64,000 nucleotides of DNA. It comes from Amaurobius ferox (lineage: Eukaryota > Arthropoda > Arachnida > Araneae > Amaurobiidae). The first letter of the stretch is position 1, and the number at the start of each line of letters is the position of its first letter. The stretch covers positions 119,829,239 to 119,893,238 of the forward strand of contig OX578145.1 in NCBI GenBank assembly GCA_951213105.1. The letters run 5' to 3'. Positions 22,301-33,333 of this stretch are shown piece after piece. Made by a program: the position numbers and the translations under genes. A model generated the notes under the pieces. That model was not told the DNA's origin. It worked only from the letters and a program-made list of their open reading frames with translations, and ran no database searches.

Positions 22301-22600
22301 AACATTATATTTTTTTTTATTTTGTAATTTCCTCCTTATTTTCATTAGTATTAGGATTAGGTTTTACATAGACTTAGTTGTTTATACTTATATATCTATA
22401 AGCAATTATTTTATTTCTATTATTATATTCTCTATGTTATATTGTCATACTAATAAATTTACTTATACTATTATGAATTACAATACTTATACAATTTAGA
22501 GACTGGCAAATATATATATACTTATTATTATATAATTTGATAGATATTGCCTGGTATTTTCGATTCATTTTGGGAATTGTCTAGACTGATATTAAATTAC
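19356..22600. other. Intronic DNA with a GC-richer block, unassigned
   Basis: 19356-20100 and 20900-22600 are AT-rich without recognised genes. The stretch 20130-20900 is clearly richer in G+C, with CG-rich words (CGGAGCGCATTTCGCTCGGC near 20738). It may be part of a solo LTR or another element. The open frames at 20135-20416 (minus) and 20563-20790 (plus) match no family I recognise. Confidence 0.4.
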
Positions 22601-22639
22601 CAACATAGTGCCATGGATAGTTTTGAATATAATAATTAC

Positions 22640-22980
22640 CCTGCTAAAAATTATAATTTCAATAAATGTAAGAATAAAAATTGCAAAACCTGCTTCTAAT
22701 ACTTAAATCACGAACCAAGATAGCCATCTGCCTTTTTGTAAAATTTTTAATTGCATCTACCGATTATCATGTAACATTTGCAATCTATCATATATAGGAA
22801 CTAGTAACTCCATTCATCTACATCTGAATGTCCACAGAGATCACGTCAAAAAATATATCCTCAATAATAATTTCCTTCCTACTTCCAATAAAATAGAATA
22901 TAAACACTTTGCTAAACACTGTTTTGAAAATATTATTATACCTACATATTTTGGATATAAAAACAAATACAGCAGATAGG
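22640..22980 (+). pseudogene. PLE zinc-binding motif and GIY-YIG endonuclease remnant
   Basis: In one frame 22656-22695 reads NKCKNKNCKTC and then hits a stop. After a frameshift, 22735-22980 reads CKIFNCIYRLSCNICNLSYIG, with paired cysteines around the GIY-like (CIY) and YIG motifs, then HLHLNVHRDHVKKY and KHFAKHCFENIIIP before a TAG. The catalytic Arg position is occupied by His-Leu, so activity is unlikely even apart from the frame breaks. Confidence 0.65.
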
Positions 22981-23721
22981 TCTTTTTTTGAAAACTTCTA
23001 TATTAAATCAAATTGTACTATTTTTCCATATGGACTAAATCAATTATATTTAAATGGTAATATTGTAAAAAATAATTTTGTAGATAATAAATATTCTATT
23101 TTTAATCACCTTTTTTTTGAAACCCCATTTAAATAATAGTAAATCAGTCAAATTCAAAAGATTTAAATGTGGTAAAGGAAACTTCATACATCATGATTAT
23201 AAAGCTGAGATAAAATGTTTACATAATCAATTCAATAGCACATATCAATGGAAATTAATAAAATCATGGGTTTTTGCAGTAAAGAAAAACATTTAGGTAA
23301 TGTTTATGCCATTTTCTTAAAATTAAGTCTTATTAATGAATAATTGAATCATATTTTCTATGATTTGCTCATTACAAGATCAAAGTATTTAAAATTAAAA
23401 CTTAATCAATTTCATAATAATAATACGTCTACCAATTCTTATTGTGCAATTTTTTTCAAGCATCCAATTTATAATTCTATAAATTTTGGTCATCTATTTA
23501 ACAAGTTCAAACATTTATTGCCTATATTGGAGATTTGAGTGTTTTAAAGACTTTTAAATACAACAAGCCTATTTGTAGATCTATAAAATTATAATGAAAT
23601 TTCACAATCTCTCTCTATAGATCATGATTCTATATCAAATGTAGATAATGAATGTTTTTGTATGTAATGTAAACAAATATGCTAAATTTCTAAATCCAGA
23701 CTTGGGGCATTTATTGTTATG

Positions 23722-24610
23722 ATACAGTTGATCAGGGCACCAATATGTACTGATATGGCCAATCGGTGTGTCAGTACATCATATGCTTCCAATAGCATAT
23801 CTCCAACAACGAAGCTATAGTGGGAAAGGAGCGCAAGTGATGCAGGCAGTCAATACCGGAACAGATCGGAAAGGACATCAGCTATGTCGGAAAACACTTC
23901 GGGACTCCGGATAATTCCAATTAGTTGAGGTTGGAACATCGGTGATTGCTATGAAAATAACTCGTATGGAGATAGCGGTGAATGAGTGGCATGTTGGCAT
24001 GGACGATGAATGATGACATTCGAACTATTTAACTCTTCTTTATTAAATGAGATATTTCTTAATCCATATAATTACATCAGGATTTATGATTTCAATATAA
24101 CTACAATAATGCTCGAGAAGTGAGCAGGAGCTTCCAATATACTTGATAACATTTAATTAAGCATAATTGAGAATCGAAATTAGAAATTTATCATACACTC
24201 CAAAATTATCAACAACATATAATTTCCTAAATTAACAGCATCTCACCTTGTGACTAGAATACTTTACTCTTTCATTTAATTAATATCACTTATAATCTTA
24301 CATCGCCAACTGAAACTGATCACAAATTCCGCGTCGAAGCGTCTTAGTATACCTGCGCACATTCATGCTGACAGAAAAAGGAGTTCTAATGCTTTTCTAT
24401 ATGAAATGCAAATCTGCGATAAATGTACAAACGTGTGGGACAGTAACGCTATGCTAAGGTTTATCGAAACTGGCGGGAAAGATCCAAAAAGCCGAATTAC
24501 AGAATTGGCGCATTATCTATTTAGAATAAAATTTAAGATTAAGTTTTAAAATCGAAACAAAAATAAAATTGCCAAATATAAAATTTAGAAAGGAAATAAT
24601 TAATAAACAA
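23722..24610. mobile_element. Unidentified insertion inside the Penelope-like element
   Basis: PLE-like coding (NPDLGHL) stops at about 23720 and resumes with TGDLGIV near 24645. The ~0.9 kb between has no PLE-like frame and a different base composition in places. It begins TGTTATGATACAG and a candidate end AATTAATAAACA lies near 24605, which would fit a solo LTR, but no clean target duplication was found. Boundaries are approximate. Confidence 0.35.
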
Positions 24611-24899
24611 GGGTATGCATTTCATAATAATAGTTACACAGGAGACTTAGGTATAGTTAAAGACGATACGTTAAGAACCATTATGTCATTTGGCACTAAA
24701 TTCAGGATACGATCTTGTAATAATTCGAAGTTTTAAAATCAATAAAGCTTGACCTTGATAAATATATATATAAATTAGCTTCTAAATATGCTCTGCCTTT
24801 GGAGCATTTAATATGTGGAAATTTACTATATTAGAATTTATTAAAAATACTATTAGTAGTATTAAATTGTCTAGATCTATATATATAATATTGATAATA

Positions 24900-25671
24900 T
24901 AAAACACTCCATTAATGATTTACAAAGATCTTTTGTTATTACCTATGTTGATAAAGCCTCTAATAATTATGCTATTATCTATAAAAAATTCTATATACAA
25001 TTTCTGTTGGATTATTTAAAGAATAATAGTCTATTTAAACTAGATTCACATTCCATTAATAGTATCAAATTGAAAATTATCAATATGTATAGTGATTTAA
25101 ATATTAAATATAAATTTCTAAAATTTCCATATATATAGTGCTTAGTCCTAAATTTCATAAAAATCCTATTAAATTTAGAACAGTTAATAGTGGTCATAAT
25201 ACTTACTCTACTACTGTGAGTAAATTTCTACTAAGTTATTTAATTCTAATAAATGATAGTTTATGTCAGTCTAGCAATAATTACCTTATTTTGGATTTAA
25301 ATCTTTTTATTGAACCTACTAATGGAATTGTTACAAATTTATATGATAAAAAAGACTATTTTAATTCTAACATTAATAAAATATTACCATTTGATTCCTG
25401 CAACTCGATTCAATTGTTTAGAAATATTATACGTAATGAGCTTTTTAGAATTTATAGATTATCATATAAAAAATTTCATACTATGCATATAAATAATCTA
25501 AAAATTATCAGCAAATTATATAAATATCCAGCTTATTTAATAAATGGTATAGTTAAAAAGTTTAGATTAACTGAATTTTCACTAATTCTCTTCTTAGTAT
25601 CTTATATTAGCCAGACATCAACATTCTCTTGTATAAATAATACTTTATATTTGCATCCACTTAAACATTAG
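24900..25671 (+). pseudogene. PLE reverse transcriptase remnant
   Basis: 24901-25137 encodes RSFVITYVDKASNNYAIIYK and continues to a TAG at 25135-25137. The next stretch, 25138-25671, is open for 177 codons: PKFHKNPIKFRTV, SKFLLSYL, then RNIIRNELFRIYRL and KYPAYLINGIVKKF. The first parts correspond to the regions before the RT fingers/palm; the last is the Penelope C-terminal block. The palm with the catalytic Asp pair is not visible between them, indicating an internal deletion. Confidence 0.65.
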
Positions 25672-25773
25672 CCTTACTATTTTGTAGTATTTATATGCCC
25701 CACTATTTTGTAGCTCTTACTGTATAATATTACCTTTTAATGCCTTTTCACATTACTGTTATTTATTTCTTAC

Positions 25774-25930
25774 GAATGGCAACAGTAGATCGTTTCTTTT
25801 TCCTTTGCGAATGACAACAGTAGATCGTTTCTTTTTCCTTTGCGAATGACAACAGTAGATCGTTTCTTTTTCCTTTGCGAATGACAACAGTAGATCGTTT
25901 CTTTTTCCTTTGGGAATGACAACACTGATC
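25774..25930. repeat. 35 bp tandem repeat, ~4.4 units
   Basis: Units start at 25774, 25809, 25844, 25879 and (partial) 25914 with the core GAATGACAACAGTAGATCG and then TTTCTTTTTCCTTTGC. Copies are almost identical, so the expansion is recent. The minus-strand open frame here is an artefact of the repeat. Confidence 0.9.
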
Positions 25931-26399
25931 TCTTCATTCTGGGTTCCAGGGTCTGATTGATTCGGGCATATGCAGTGTTTATTCCAAGTATTCTTGTTTC
26001 CTTTATTTTTTCATCTTGATGTGTGTTGTCCAAGTAGAAATAGTTTATAGATATAATCTATCTATTTCTTCAGAAACATACATATTTTGTGTTCAATTTG
26101 AGAAAATACGTGGATCCGACGAAGAGTTTTGTCGAAATGAACAATTCAATTAATTAGGCTTAGTCCTTGTCCACGTGTATAGCATTAATGCTTGGATTTT
26201 ATTTGTTTTTCTATTATCGATTCCATACCATTGATATTTGTTGATTATCTTTAGCTTGATGACTCGAAATTTGCATTTTTTCCCCAATTGATTGAAGATT
26301 CACTATTTAATACTTCTTTTTATTTTGTAGGTTTTATATAAAGTTAGGATTTTTTAGTTGCAACTTCTCTCTATTCTATCATTGGACTTTCAAACTATT

Positions 26400-26404
26400 A
26401 TTAT

Positions 26405-26450
<46 letters not shown>

Positions 26451-26510
26451 ATAATTCTCTCTCTCTATATATATATTAATAATTATTAAATATATATATA
26501 TATATATACT

Positions 26511-26550
<40 letters not shown>

Positions 26551-26592
26551 CACACACATATATATATTTATATATATATATATATATTAAAA
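26400..26592. repeat. TA microsatellite
   Basis: Long (TA)n tracts with short CA and CT interruptions. No coding content. Confidence 0.9.
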
Positions 26593-26634
26593 AAAGTAGC
26601 TGGCACTGCCGTAAATGACTTTTCCAAGATTTTG

Positions 26635-26825
26635 TACATAATTGACTTTTTTGAGACTCCTCTTTTATAGGCAGTACTTGAGAAAAAAATTCATGTTTCT
26701 GTGTCTAATCTATATATCACTACCAAATTTTTACCACATATCAGTAAAAGTGTGCAGATTTCAGAAAAAATACTATATAAATATTGCCTGCTTCTGAGAG
26801 ACATTAAAATTTAATGTAGTTTTAT
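26635..26825 (+). repeat. ~190 bp dispersed duplicate, copy 1
   Basis: Shares with 28290-28492 the words GGCAGTACTTGAG, CAAATTTTTACCACATATCA, AATATTGCCT and GACA(T/C)TAAAATTTA in the same order and orientation. An element of unknown type or an old local duplication. Confidence 0.65.
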
Positions 26826-27007
26826 TAAAAAATTTTAAGGGCAAAGACATCTTCATTGAGTATTAGGGCATAAGGCACAACAGTTATAAGGGTACTTTTT
26901 TAAAATTGAATTTAAAAGTATGGTCTAAAAAGCTGTGAAAGAAGTATTTTGCTTGCTAATATTTTTAGCAGCTGGAAAAGTAAGTCGAATCAGTAAAGAA
27001 CTGTAGG

Positions 27008-27021
27008 GTCATTCCATGTTA
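27008..27021 (+). repeat. GGGTCATTCCATGT terminal-like motif
   Basis: Same 14-mer at 45794-45807 (plus) and 8472-8485 (minus). It resembles the end of a dispersed MITE family. The other end was not found. Confidence 0.4.
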
Positions 27022-27895
27022 TATCACCCAATTAAAGTTTGGAATGACAAACACCAACTCAGAATTTTATGAAACCTTTTTTACTTGTTAGCACCACTAA
27101 GTTATTACTCTATTAGGGAGTCACCAAATATTTGGTTGGTATTCTGCATATTGCTGCCTATTTGATAGTCAAACCAAATATTCTGTTTGGCGGCTGAATA
27201 CTTTAATATTCGGCAACCAAATATAGTAATTTTTAAAATTTGTAAAATTGGTAAAACAAAATTTTTTTTTATATAATAAATGAAAATTATAGTGATTAAT
27301 ATAATAAAAATGTGATTAATATAAAAGAAAATTTTAGGATAATAGAGATGATACTGGGGGTGTCACAGGTGTTCTTTTGTAGCCTTTCAAATGTGTCATA
27401 TAACCAAAAAAATTTGCTGTAGCCCCATTGTAGTTACCTCTTCTATTTCTTTCAAGATTTATGATGAGAAGAGAAAATCCCTTTGCTGAGCCACCACTGG
27501 GGAATTGTAACTGTTTAGTTATCTGTATCTACTCTGTTGTACTTTGCAAGACCAGGTAGGACAACTTAAAATCTGGCATAGTACAACAAAAGAATGTTTG
27601 CAAATGATTTTGTAATGTTTGAATTTAACTGCCACATTTTCAGTTATGATAAAATTATTTATTAGTTACAGAAAAAACGATTAAGATAGAAAAATTCACT
27701 TGAATAAATTGTAATGGTATTTTAAGCAATTTAGGTTTGTATGTAAGATAAATGGTTAAATTGTGTAAGATTCTCCATAACTTAGAAGCCATGATTATCA
27801 GAAATTAATTAAGTTTATGAAAATGTTACAAAACATAAACCAACTCAAGTAACCATTAGAACTTAATATTCATTTGTGTTTTGGATGTATTAAAT

Positions 27896-28055
27896 TAAAT
27901 TAATTTAATAATTATACTTAATGTATATTAATTTAAAGTTTAAATTAATAATTATATTTAATGAAAATTAATTTAAAGTTTTAAATTAATAATTATATTT
28001 AATGAAAATTAATTTAAAGTTTAAATTAGTAATTATACTTAATGAAAATTAATGT
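27896..28055. repeat. ~48 bp AT-rich tandem repeat, about 3.5 units
   Basis: Unit AATTAATAATTATATTTAAT followed by GAAAATTAATTTAAAGTTTA, with small variations. Confidence 0.75.
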
Positions 28056-28289
28056 AGGATGTAAATGCAATCATATAAGGCACAAAATAGTTAAACTTTT
28101 TCTACTTTAAATTGGCATGAAATAGAATAATTACTGCTAAAATTATAACCGAATATTCAGTTAAAATTTTAACTGAGTATTCATTATTCAACAAAATTCT
28201 TTGTTCAGCACATTCATACTCTATTAAATTTTTCCTCTCTGGGCCACATGTTTCTGAGATATAAATTATCAAAGTATTAGAAAATTGCA

Positions 28290-28492
28290 CATAAATGACT
28301 TCCGAGACTCCACTTTTAGAGGCAGTACTTGAGGGGGAGAAAATGGTATCGCTGTATCTAAATTACATATCATTACCAAATTTTTACCACATATCAATAA
28401 AAATGTGTATATTTATTTCTATATTTCTGGAAAAAAAAAAAATGCTGTTTAAATATTGCCTACCTCTGAGGGACACTAAAATTTAGTTAGTT
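28290..28492 (+). repeat. ~190 bp dispersed duplicate, copy 2
   Basis: Partner of 26635-26825, separated by about 1.65 kb. The intervening and following intron (28493-29614) shows no gene. Confidence 0.65.
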
Positions 28493-29614
28493 AGTTATAT
28501 TTTAGACCAGGGCTCAAAGTATGGGAGACTTGATCCGGTCTGCTAAATAAATTTATCTTGCCCGAGGGAACTTTGACATTAAATAAATAAAGTAAATTAA
28601 TGCAAAGGATTCAGTATAAAAAGTCTTTAATTTCTGCAAGGCAACAGTCAAAAAAGAAACACTTTCAGAAACACGCAACAGTAAAAGCCCAATTTTCTAA
28701 AGCAAAAACAATCCCTTGAACACATGTATTTCACCATTTCATCCCTATGTCTGAAGATTCTATTGGAAGAAAAAGAATCAGTTTTGATGAAAAATTTAGC
28801 AATATTTTTTATTTCTCTGGAGGGCAACCACTTGCATTCACCTTGTCACTGACCTGTTCAAATTCATACATCGTATGTATTTATTATAATCACTGGTTTT
28901 TGGTTTTGTACTTTCAAAACATGAGGAAGAAGGTGATGTAAAAGTAAAGGTCATGCACCCGTATGGTCCTGCATTATTGTTGCTGCCTTTACAGAAAAAG
29001 TACATTGGCCATGTTCCTGTGTGTAACATACATTCTTGTGTTTTAATCTTCATCATCAAGGGTTCTGAATGGATGTACTACTTTCCTGAAAAGGAGACTG
29101 ATTTTATACAATGCTAGTACATAACATCTTAGATGAGAAAGTACATTAATTATTCAAGCATTTAGTTTATTGAATAAATTTATTCTATTTGTTGATTATC
29201 TTAATTAGGGGTGTTCCAATATCTGACACCTATTATTGGTTTCCTATAAATCCGGGCTCTAGTTATAACTAATGGATTCGTCTAAAAAGATTGCTGTCTT
29301 ACAAACTGATCTGGAAAATACTGAGCTTATTTAAGTATATGAGTACTTTTCATTCAGAATGTTAACTCTTGTTTAGAAATCATTTACTTCTCGCCAGTTG
29401 ATTTGAATGGTTTCTAATCTAGTCTTTAGCTGTGTTTATAATGAAAATTGTATGAAATAAGAACACATAATCATATTAATATTTATTTTAATATGTACTG
29501 GAAATGAGATGTAATTATTTTTCTTTGTTAATAAAATTTTTATGGATTTTTTTTTTATCTAAGCCTTATTGCACATTGTACTTATTAAAATTTACTTTTT
29601 AAATTACATTACAG

Positions 29615-29732
29615 GATTCTATCCATGAAAATATAGAATCAAGTTCCCAGCTAGAATCATTTGTTGCCTGCTCAGAAACTGAAAACTCTTTATTGGATTC
29701 TGTTCCAACAGATGAACAAAATAGCTTTCAAG
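29615..29732 (+). CDS. BTB-ZF gene, second coding exon (linker)
   Basis: Acceptor ATTACATTACAG ends at 29614 and donor GTAATT begins at 29733. The exon enters in phase 0, matching the end of the BTB exon, and leaves in phase 1. It encodes 39 residues of acidic, Ser-rich linker (starting DSIHENIESSSQLESF) resembling the tail of the first exon. No domain. A hAT element inserted only 58 bp past its donor. Confidence 0.75.
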
Positions 29733-29984
29733 GTAATTTTGAAGCAGTTGTAGTTCATTATTTTGCAATATTTCTGAAATGAGTTGTTACCAGTAGTGGC
29801 TCTTGAGTTGGGGTTGTAGTAGGGCTGCAAATAAATTGTATCTTAAACTAAACTAAATTTTTAACACAGCAATATAAAATAATCTACATAACATACCAAT
29901 AAATATTTTATTTATTTATATATAAAGGACATTCTCCTGTCATTTCAACGAATGAACTCTTCAATAACCTTTTTTTCATAACTT

Positions 29985-31960
29985 TTTCATTTTGTTCATT
30001 AAGTTCTTTCCAGCACAGAATATAGTTAGCGCTGATAGCCGATCTTCAGATATGTTGTTTCTTAAAAAGGTCTTTATTTTTTTTAGCGTAGAGGAACATC
30101 GTTGTAGTTCTGATGCTGTCATTGGTGTTGTTAGGACAATATTAGCAAACAGCTCACTTCACCAAGTAAATTCTGAAGTCCGCTGTTTACAATCAATTTG
30201 TGAAGATTTAAAGTTGCAGAACTTGAAAATTGTTTTCGCTCATGAAGAACAAAAAGTCCCATTCTCAGTTCCTCTTTTTTCAAAATAGGATATGCTAATA
30301 CTGTTTCATATAATTCCTTTGAAGGAAATTCTTCGCAAAAATGAGAAAATTATTCAGATGCCAGCAATTTTGCAGCTGATAGGTGCCCAGTGAATTTAAA
30401 TAATTCCTTTGCCTGGACACAAACTGTGTCACAGACTTCTTTAGCCATAATGATTGTCTTCATTTTGTTTTCAACTTCAGTTGATTCTCTTAATGTTTCT
30501 GAAGGGGATAAAGTGATTTGATTCCTTATTAATGAAATTGCATAATACAAATACTCTAATGCAGAATGGACAGTAGAAGAGTTCGCATTGCGATTTTGAA
30601 GTTGATAATACAGCAGGTCAACTTGTGGCATGATACGGTGGAAGTATAAAAGCCAAGAGAGGAAAGTTTGGCCATTCAGCATACATAGACATCTCGAAGC
30701 TGCCTGGACTGTAGTAGCATTCTTTGACGTCTGCAGTTTTTCAAAGCATTCTTTTAACTCTTTAATATTTTCATAAAAAGTATTGATGACCCTAGAATTA
30801 AAATTCTATCTAGTATTGGAACCTAGTGGGATTCTTTTGCGAATCAAGTCTAGTACAGAAAGGCGTTGTATTGATCCCAAGAAAAATGTTGGTATTTCGT
30901 TTAAATTACTAAAAAATATACGCACTTATGAATTTAAAGATGCTGCTTTTTCCATAATTAATTCAGCTGATGTGCATAACAGTGAATAAAATGAGTATTA
31001 CTGTAAGTTTCTTTAATTATGGTTTGTAATCTACGCTTTTCTCCATTCATTACAGCAGCATTATCATAAGTTTGAGCTATAAGCTTCTCAAAGTCATCTT
31101 TCAATGCCACACCCAGTTGTTCCAAAATATACTGTGACAATGATAAACCCTTTGCATCTTGTGATTAGGGGTTGTGAAATCCTCAAAATCTTTCATACAC
31201 TTTGCCTTCATTTTCGTAGCGAAACACAATTACTTCCTGAGTTTTTTTAGAAACATCTGTTGTCTGCCATGACAGCTAGAAGTTTTGCACGACTGATTTC
31301 ATCAATTATTTCAGTTCAGCATACTTCCAAAATACAATCCAATGACTTGTTTTGAATTGTCTTTGAGTTTCCTTTGAAGACGGAGGCTGTTTCAAATTGT
31401 GATTTTAAATTTCCATCAAGCTTGCCAACAAACTCTGGTAGTCTTTGAAAAACTCCAGGGTTAGCAGATTCTGAACTTCCGTTGTGGCCACGCAATGGTA
31501 GTTCAAATTTCCCACAAAACTTAATCCATTATTTTAGGGAGTATCTTTTTGTTTTTTTTTCACTTCCTCATTGTACTCTACTATGCTTAATCTATATCCC
31601 TCGCTTAATTAGGTAACGGTATTTATTTTCCCAAGCATAATCAAATCAATGACATTTCTTATGTGCTTAACAGAGCTTTCATGCTTTTTTCAGTTTTTCA
31701 GGTTGGTGACATAAGTTCTTCAACCCCGTTTTAGTCCAAGCAGAATCCCCTCCTTAAAGCAAGAATGGAAAACAAAACTGTGTATTTCTCATGTTACAAC
31801 CGCATAACCAGTCCTATTTAGCATAAATTTATTGATTAAATTTTCTTTGGTATGCACCCTTTCTGCTGGACGATGTCTGAATAATTTTTAAGTCTGGTTG
31901 AGGGCGACTATTACTTTTAATGCAATTTTTCTCAGTCAAAGATAATCGTAAAAAATTAAT
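29985..31960 (-). pseudogene. hAT transposase (TTF-type zinc finger / DUF4371 / dimerisation domain), inactivated
   Basis: Minus-strand fragments in family order. Near 31740-31690: TKTGLKNLCHQPEKLKK, typical of the N-terminal TTF-type zinc-finger region. At 31140-30958: EKLIAQTYDNAAVMNGEKR and ending FIHCYAHQLN, the DUF4371/RNase H-like core containing a catalytic Asp. At 30682-30350: FLSWLLYFHRIMPQVDLLY, the following helical region. At 30050-29995: EDRLSALTIFCAGKNLMN, the C-terminal dimerisation signature. The reading frame is broken many times. It belongs to the hAT element whose ends are 29791 and 37048. Confidence 0.8.
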
Positions 31961-32224
31961 TTTCTGCACAGACAATACACTCATCGTTTAATTAACTTCC
32001 AAACACACAGACATTAATTAAACAGTCATTTATTCCAAAAGAAACAAACAAGTAACATAAACGAACAGTTTCTGACTCGAAAACGGGAACTCGAACACGT
32101 TCCATACAAATAAAGCTCTAGATGGAACTGTATCGGCTGCAGCATGGCACGATCATTATACCACACAACCTCTGCCCCCTACACATCAGTCTGAGCATGC
32201 ACACTAAGCCTTTTAGCGGAGAAA

Positions 32225-33294
32225 ATGAGCTGCGAGTTTTGCAGCTTGAAAGATACTTTTCCCATACGCTTTGAGAACATTCATACGGAAATTGATCTTC
32301 TCACTTATGTTGTGGCTGCAAAAATTTATTTACGAACTTCGATCTGCATTCATTCTGACGAATTCAGGAACTGCACCAACTATCTAAAGAAAACTGGTGT
32401 CCAGTTCAAAACCTATTCTTTAAAAGAAGACCTTCCTGTTAAGGTCGTCATCAGAGGGCTTCCCGTGGTGACGGATGTCAAACTTATTTCAAAAGCAATG
32501 GAAGCAATGGGCTTCACCATACTAAATAATTATAGAATGACCAAGAGAGGGACCAGACAGCCCCTCCCTCTCTACTACCTCCAGTTAGCCCCCGGGACTA
32601 ACCCGGAAGAACTATATGAAATTAACATGCTCTTGGGCACGGAAGTGCGACTGGAGCCGTACGCTGGGCGCAAGGGCTTCGCAAGCCAGTGCTATTCCTG
32701 CAATGGATATTTCCATAGCAGTTTAGCCTGTAACTTGCCGAAGCGATGCGTCAAGTGCGCCGGCCCACATGCCGCCAGTGACTGCAAGGCTGAATTTCTA
32801 CACTGCTGCAACTGCAGCGGCCAACACGCAGCCAACTGGCGCGGTTGCCCGAAAAACCCGGGCAACGCGTCCCTGACCAAGGGCAATAGGGCCCCCCAGA
32901 ATAGAACAAAAATTAACTCCCGCCCCCCCCCCCCCCCCAGGAAACAACCCTGGGAACTTTAACCGTCCTTACCGGCCCGCTGGCATCAAGCCCAACGTAA
33001 GCTATTCTACCATCGCTTCTGGCACTACACAGGAATTAACTAACCCTCCTACCAAAAACTCCGGACAAATTGCTGAGGCTCAGTCGGTCCCAGATGTCGC
33101 TAATCCAAATTCAAAAACTCCAGTTGATAGTAATACTATCAACTACACCGACTTCCTATTAACTCTCCTTGCCATGAGAACAAGGAGTTATTACTAGCCG
33201 CTTTCGAGCGAGCTCTTCCTGCGCTGCGTGAAGCGACCACGCAAATAGACTTAGTATGGACTCTCTACCGGAGCTATAACGCTCTGGCTAGATA
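32225..33294 (+). pseudogene. jockey-type ORF1 (gag-like, three zinc knuckles)
   Basis: RNA-binding gag-like protein of a jockey LINE. From the ATG at 32225: an N-terminal region, a PRE_C2HC-type domain (KVVIRGLPVVTDVKLISKAM, RQPLPLYYLQL), then three Cys/His knuckles (CYSCNGYFHSSLAC; CVKCAGPHAASDC; CCNCSGQHAANWRGC). The frame breaks at a 16-C run (32923-32938). The next frame continues (NFNRPYRPAGIKPNVSYST) to a second break near 33175. A third frame carries the C-terminus (ENKELLLAAFERALPALREA) to a TAA at 33292-33294. Two one- or two-base changes would account for the breaks; one lies in a homopolymer whose length may be misread. Confidence 0.8.
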
Positions 33295-33333
33295 AGTCCC
33301 CCCCCCCCCCCCACCGTTCTTCCTGGCTGTCGC

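Larger units (their letters stand above)
22640..25670 (+). mobile_element. Penelope-like element with N-terminal GIY-YIG domain (degenerate)
   Basis: Fragments of one plus-strand retroelement in order: a Cys motif (KCKNKNCKTC, 22660-22695) and a GIY-YIG-like endonuclease (22760-22980); a middle block (KYAKFLNPDLGHL near 23680-23720, resuming as TGDLGIVKDDTLRTIMSFG near 24645); and reverse-transcriptase flank motifs (VDKASNNYAIIYKKFY, 24950; PKFHKNPIKFRTV, 25146) with the C-terminal end (NIIRNELFRIYRL to about 25570). The endonuclease lies before the RT, the permuted order known for Naiad-type elements, not the C-terminal order of canonical Penelope. The copy has many stops and appears to lack the RT catalytic core. 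Confidence 0.7.

Noticed and set aside
22263..22499. 78-codon Ile/Tyr/Phe-rich frame as a membrane protein
   Set aside because: Composition is what random AT-rich DNA gives; no start context, homology or neighbouring exon.
25770..26033. Minus-strand open frame with repeated Lys/Arg-rich segments
   Set aside because: Generated by the 35 bp tandem repeat, which keeps shifting frame because 35 is not a multiple of three.
26400..26592. CRISPR-like or other spaced array
   Set aside because: Simple TA microsatellite without spacers; the context is eukaryotic.
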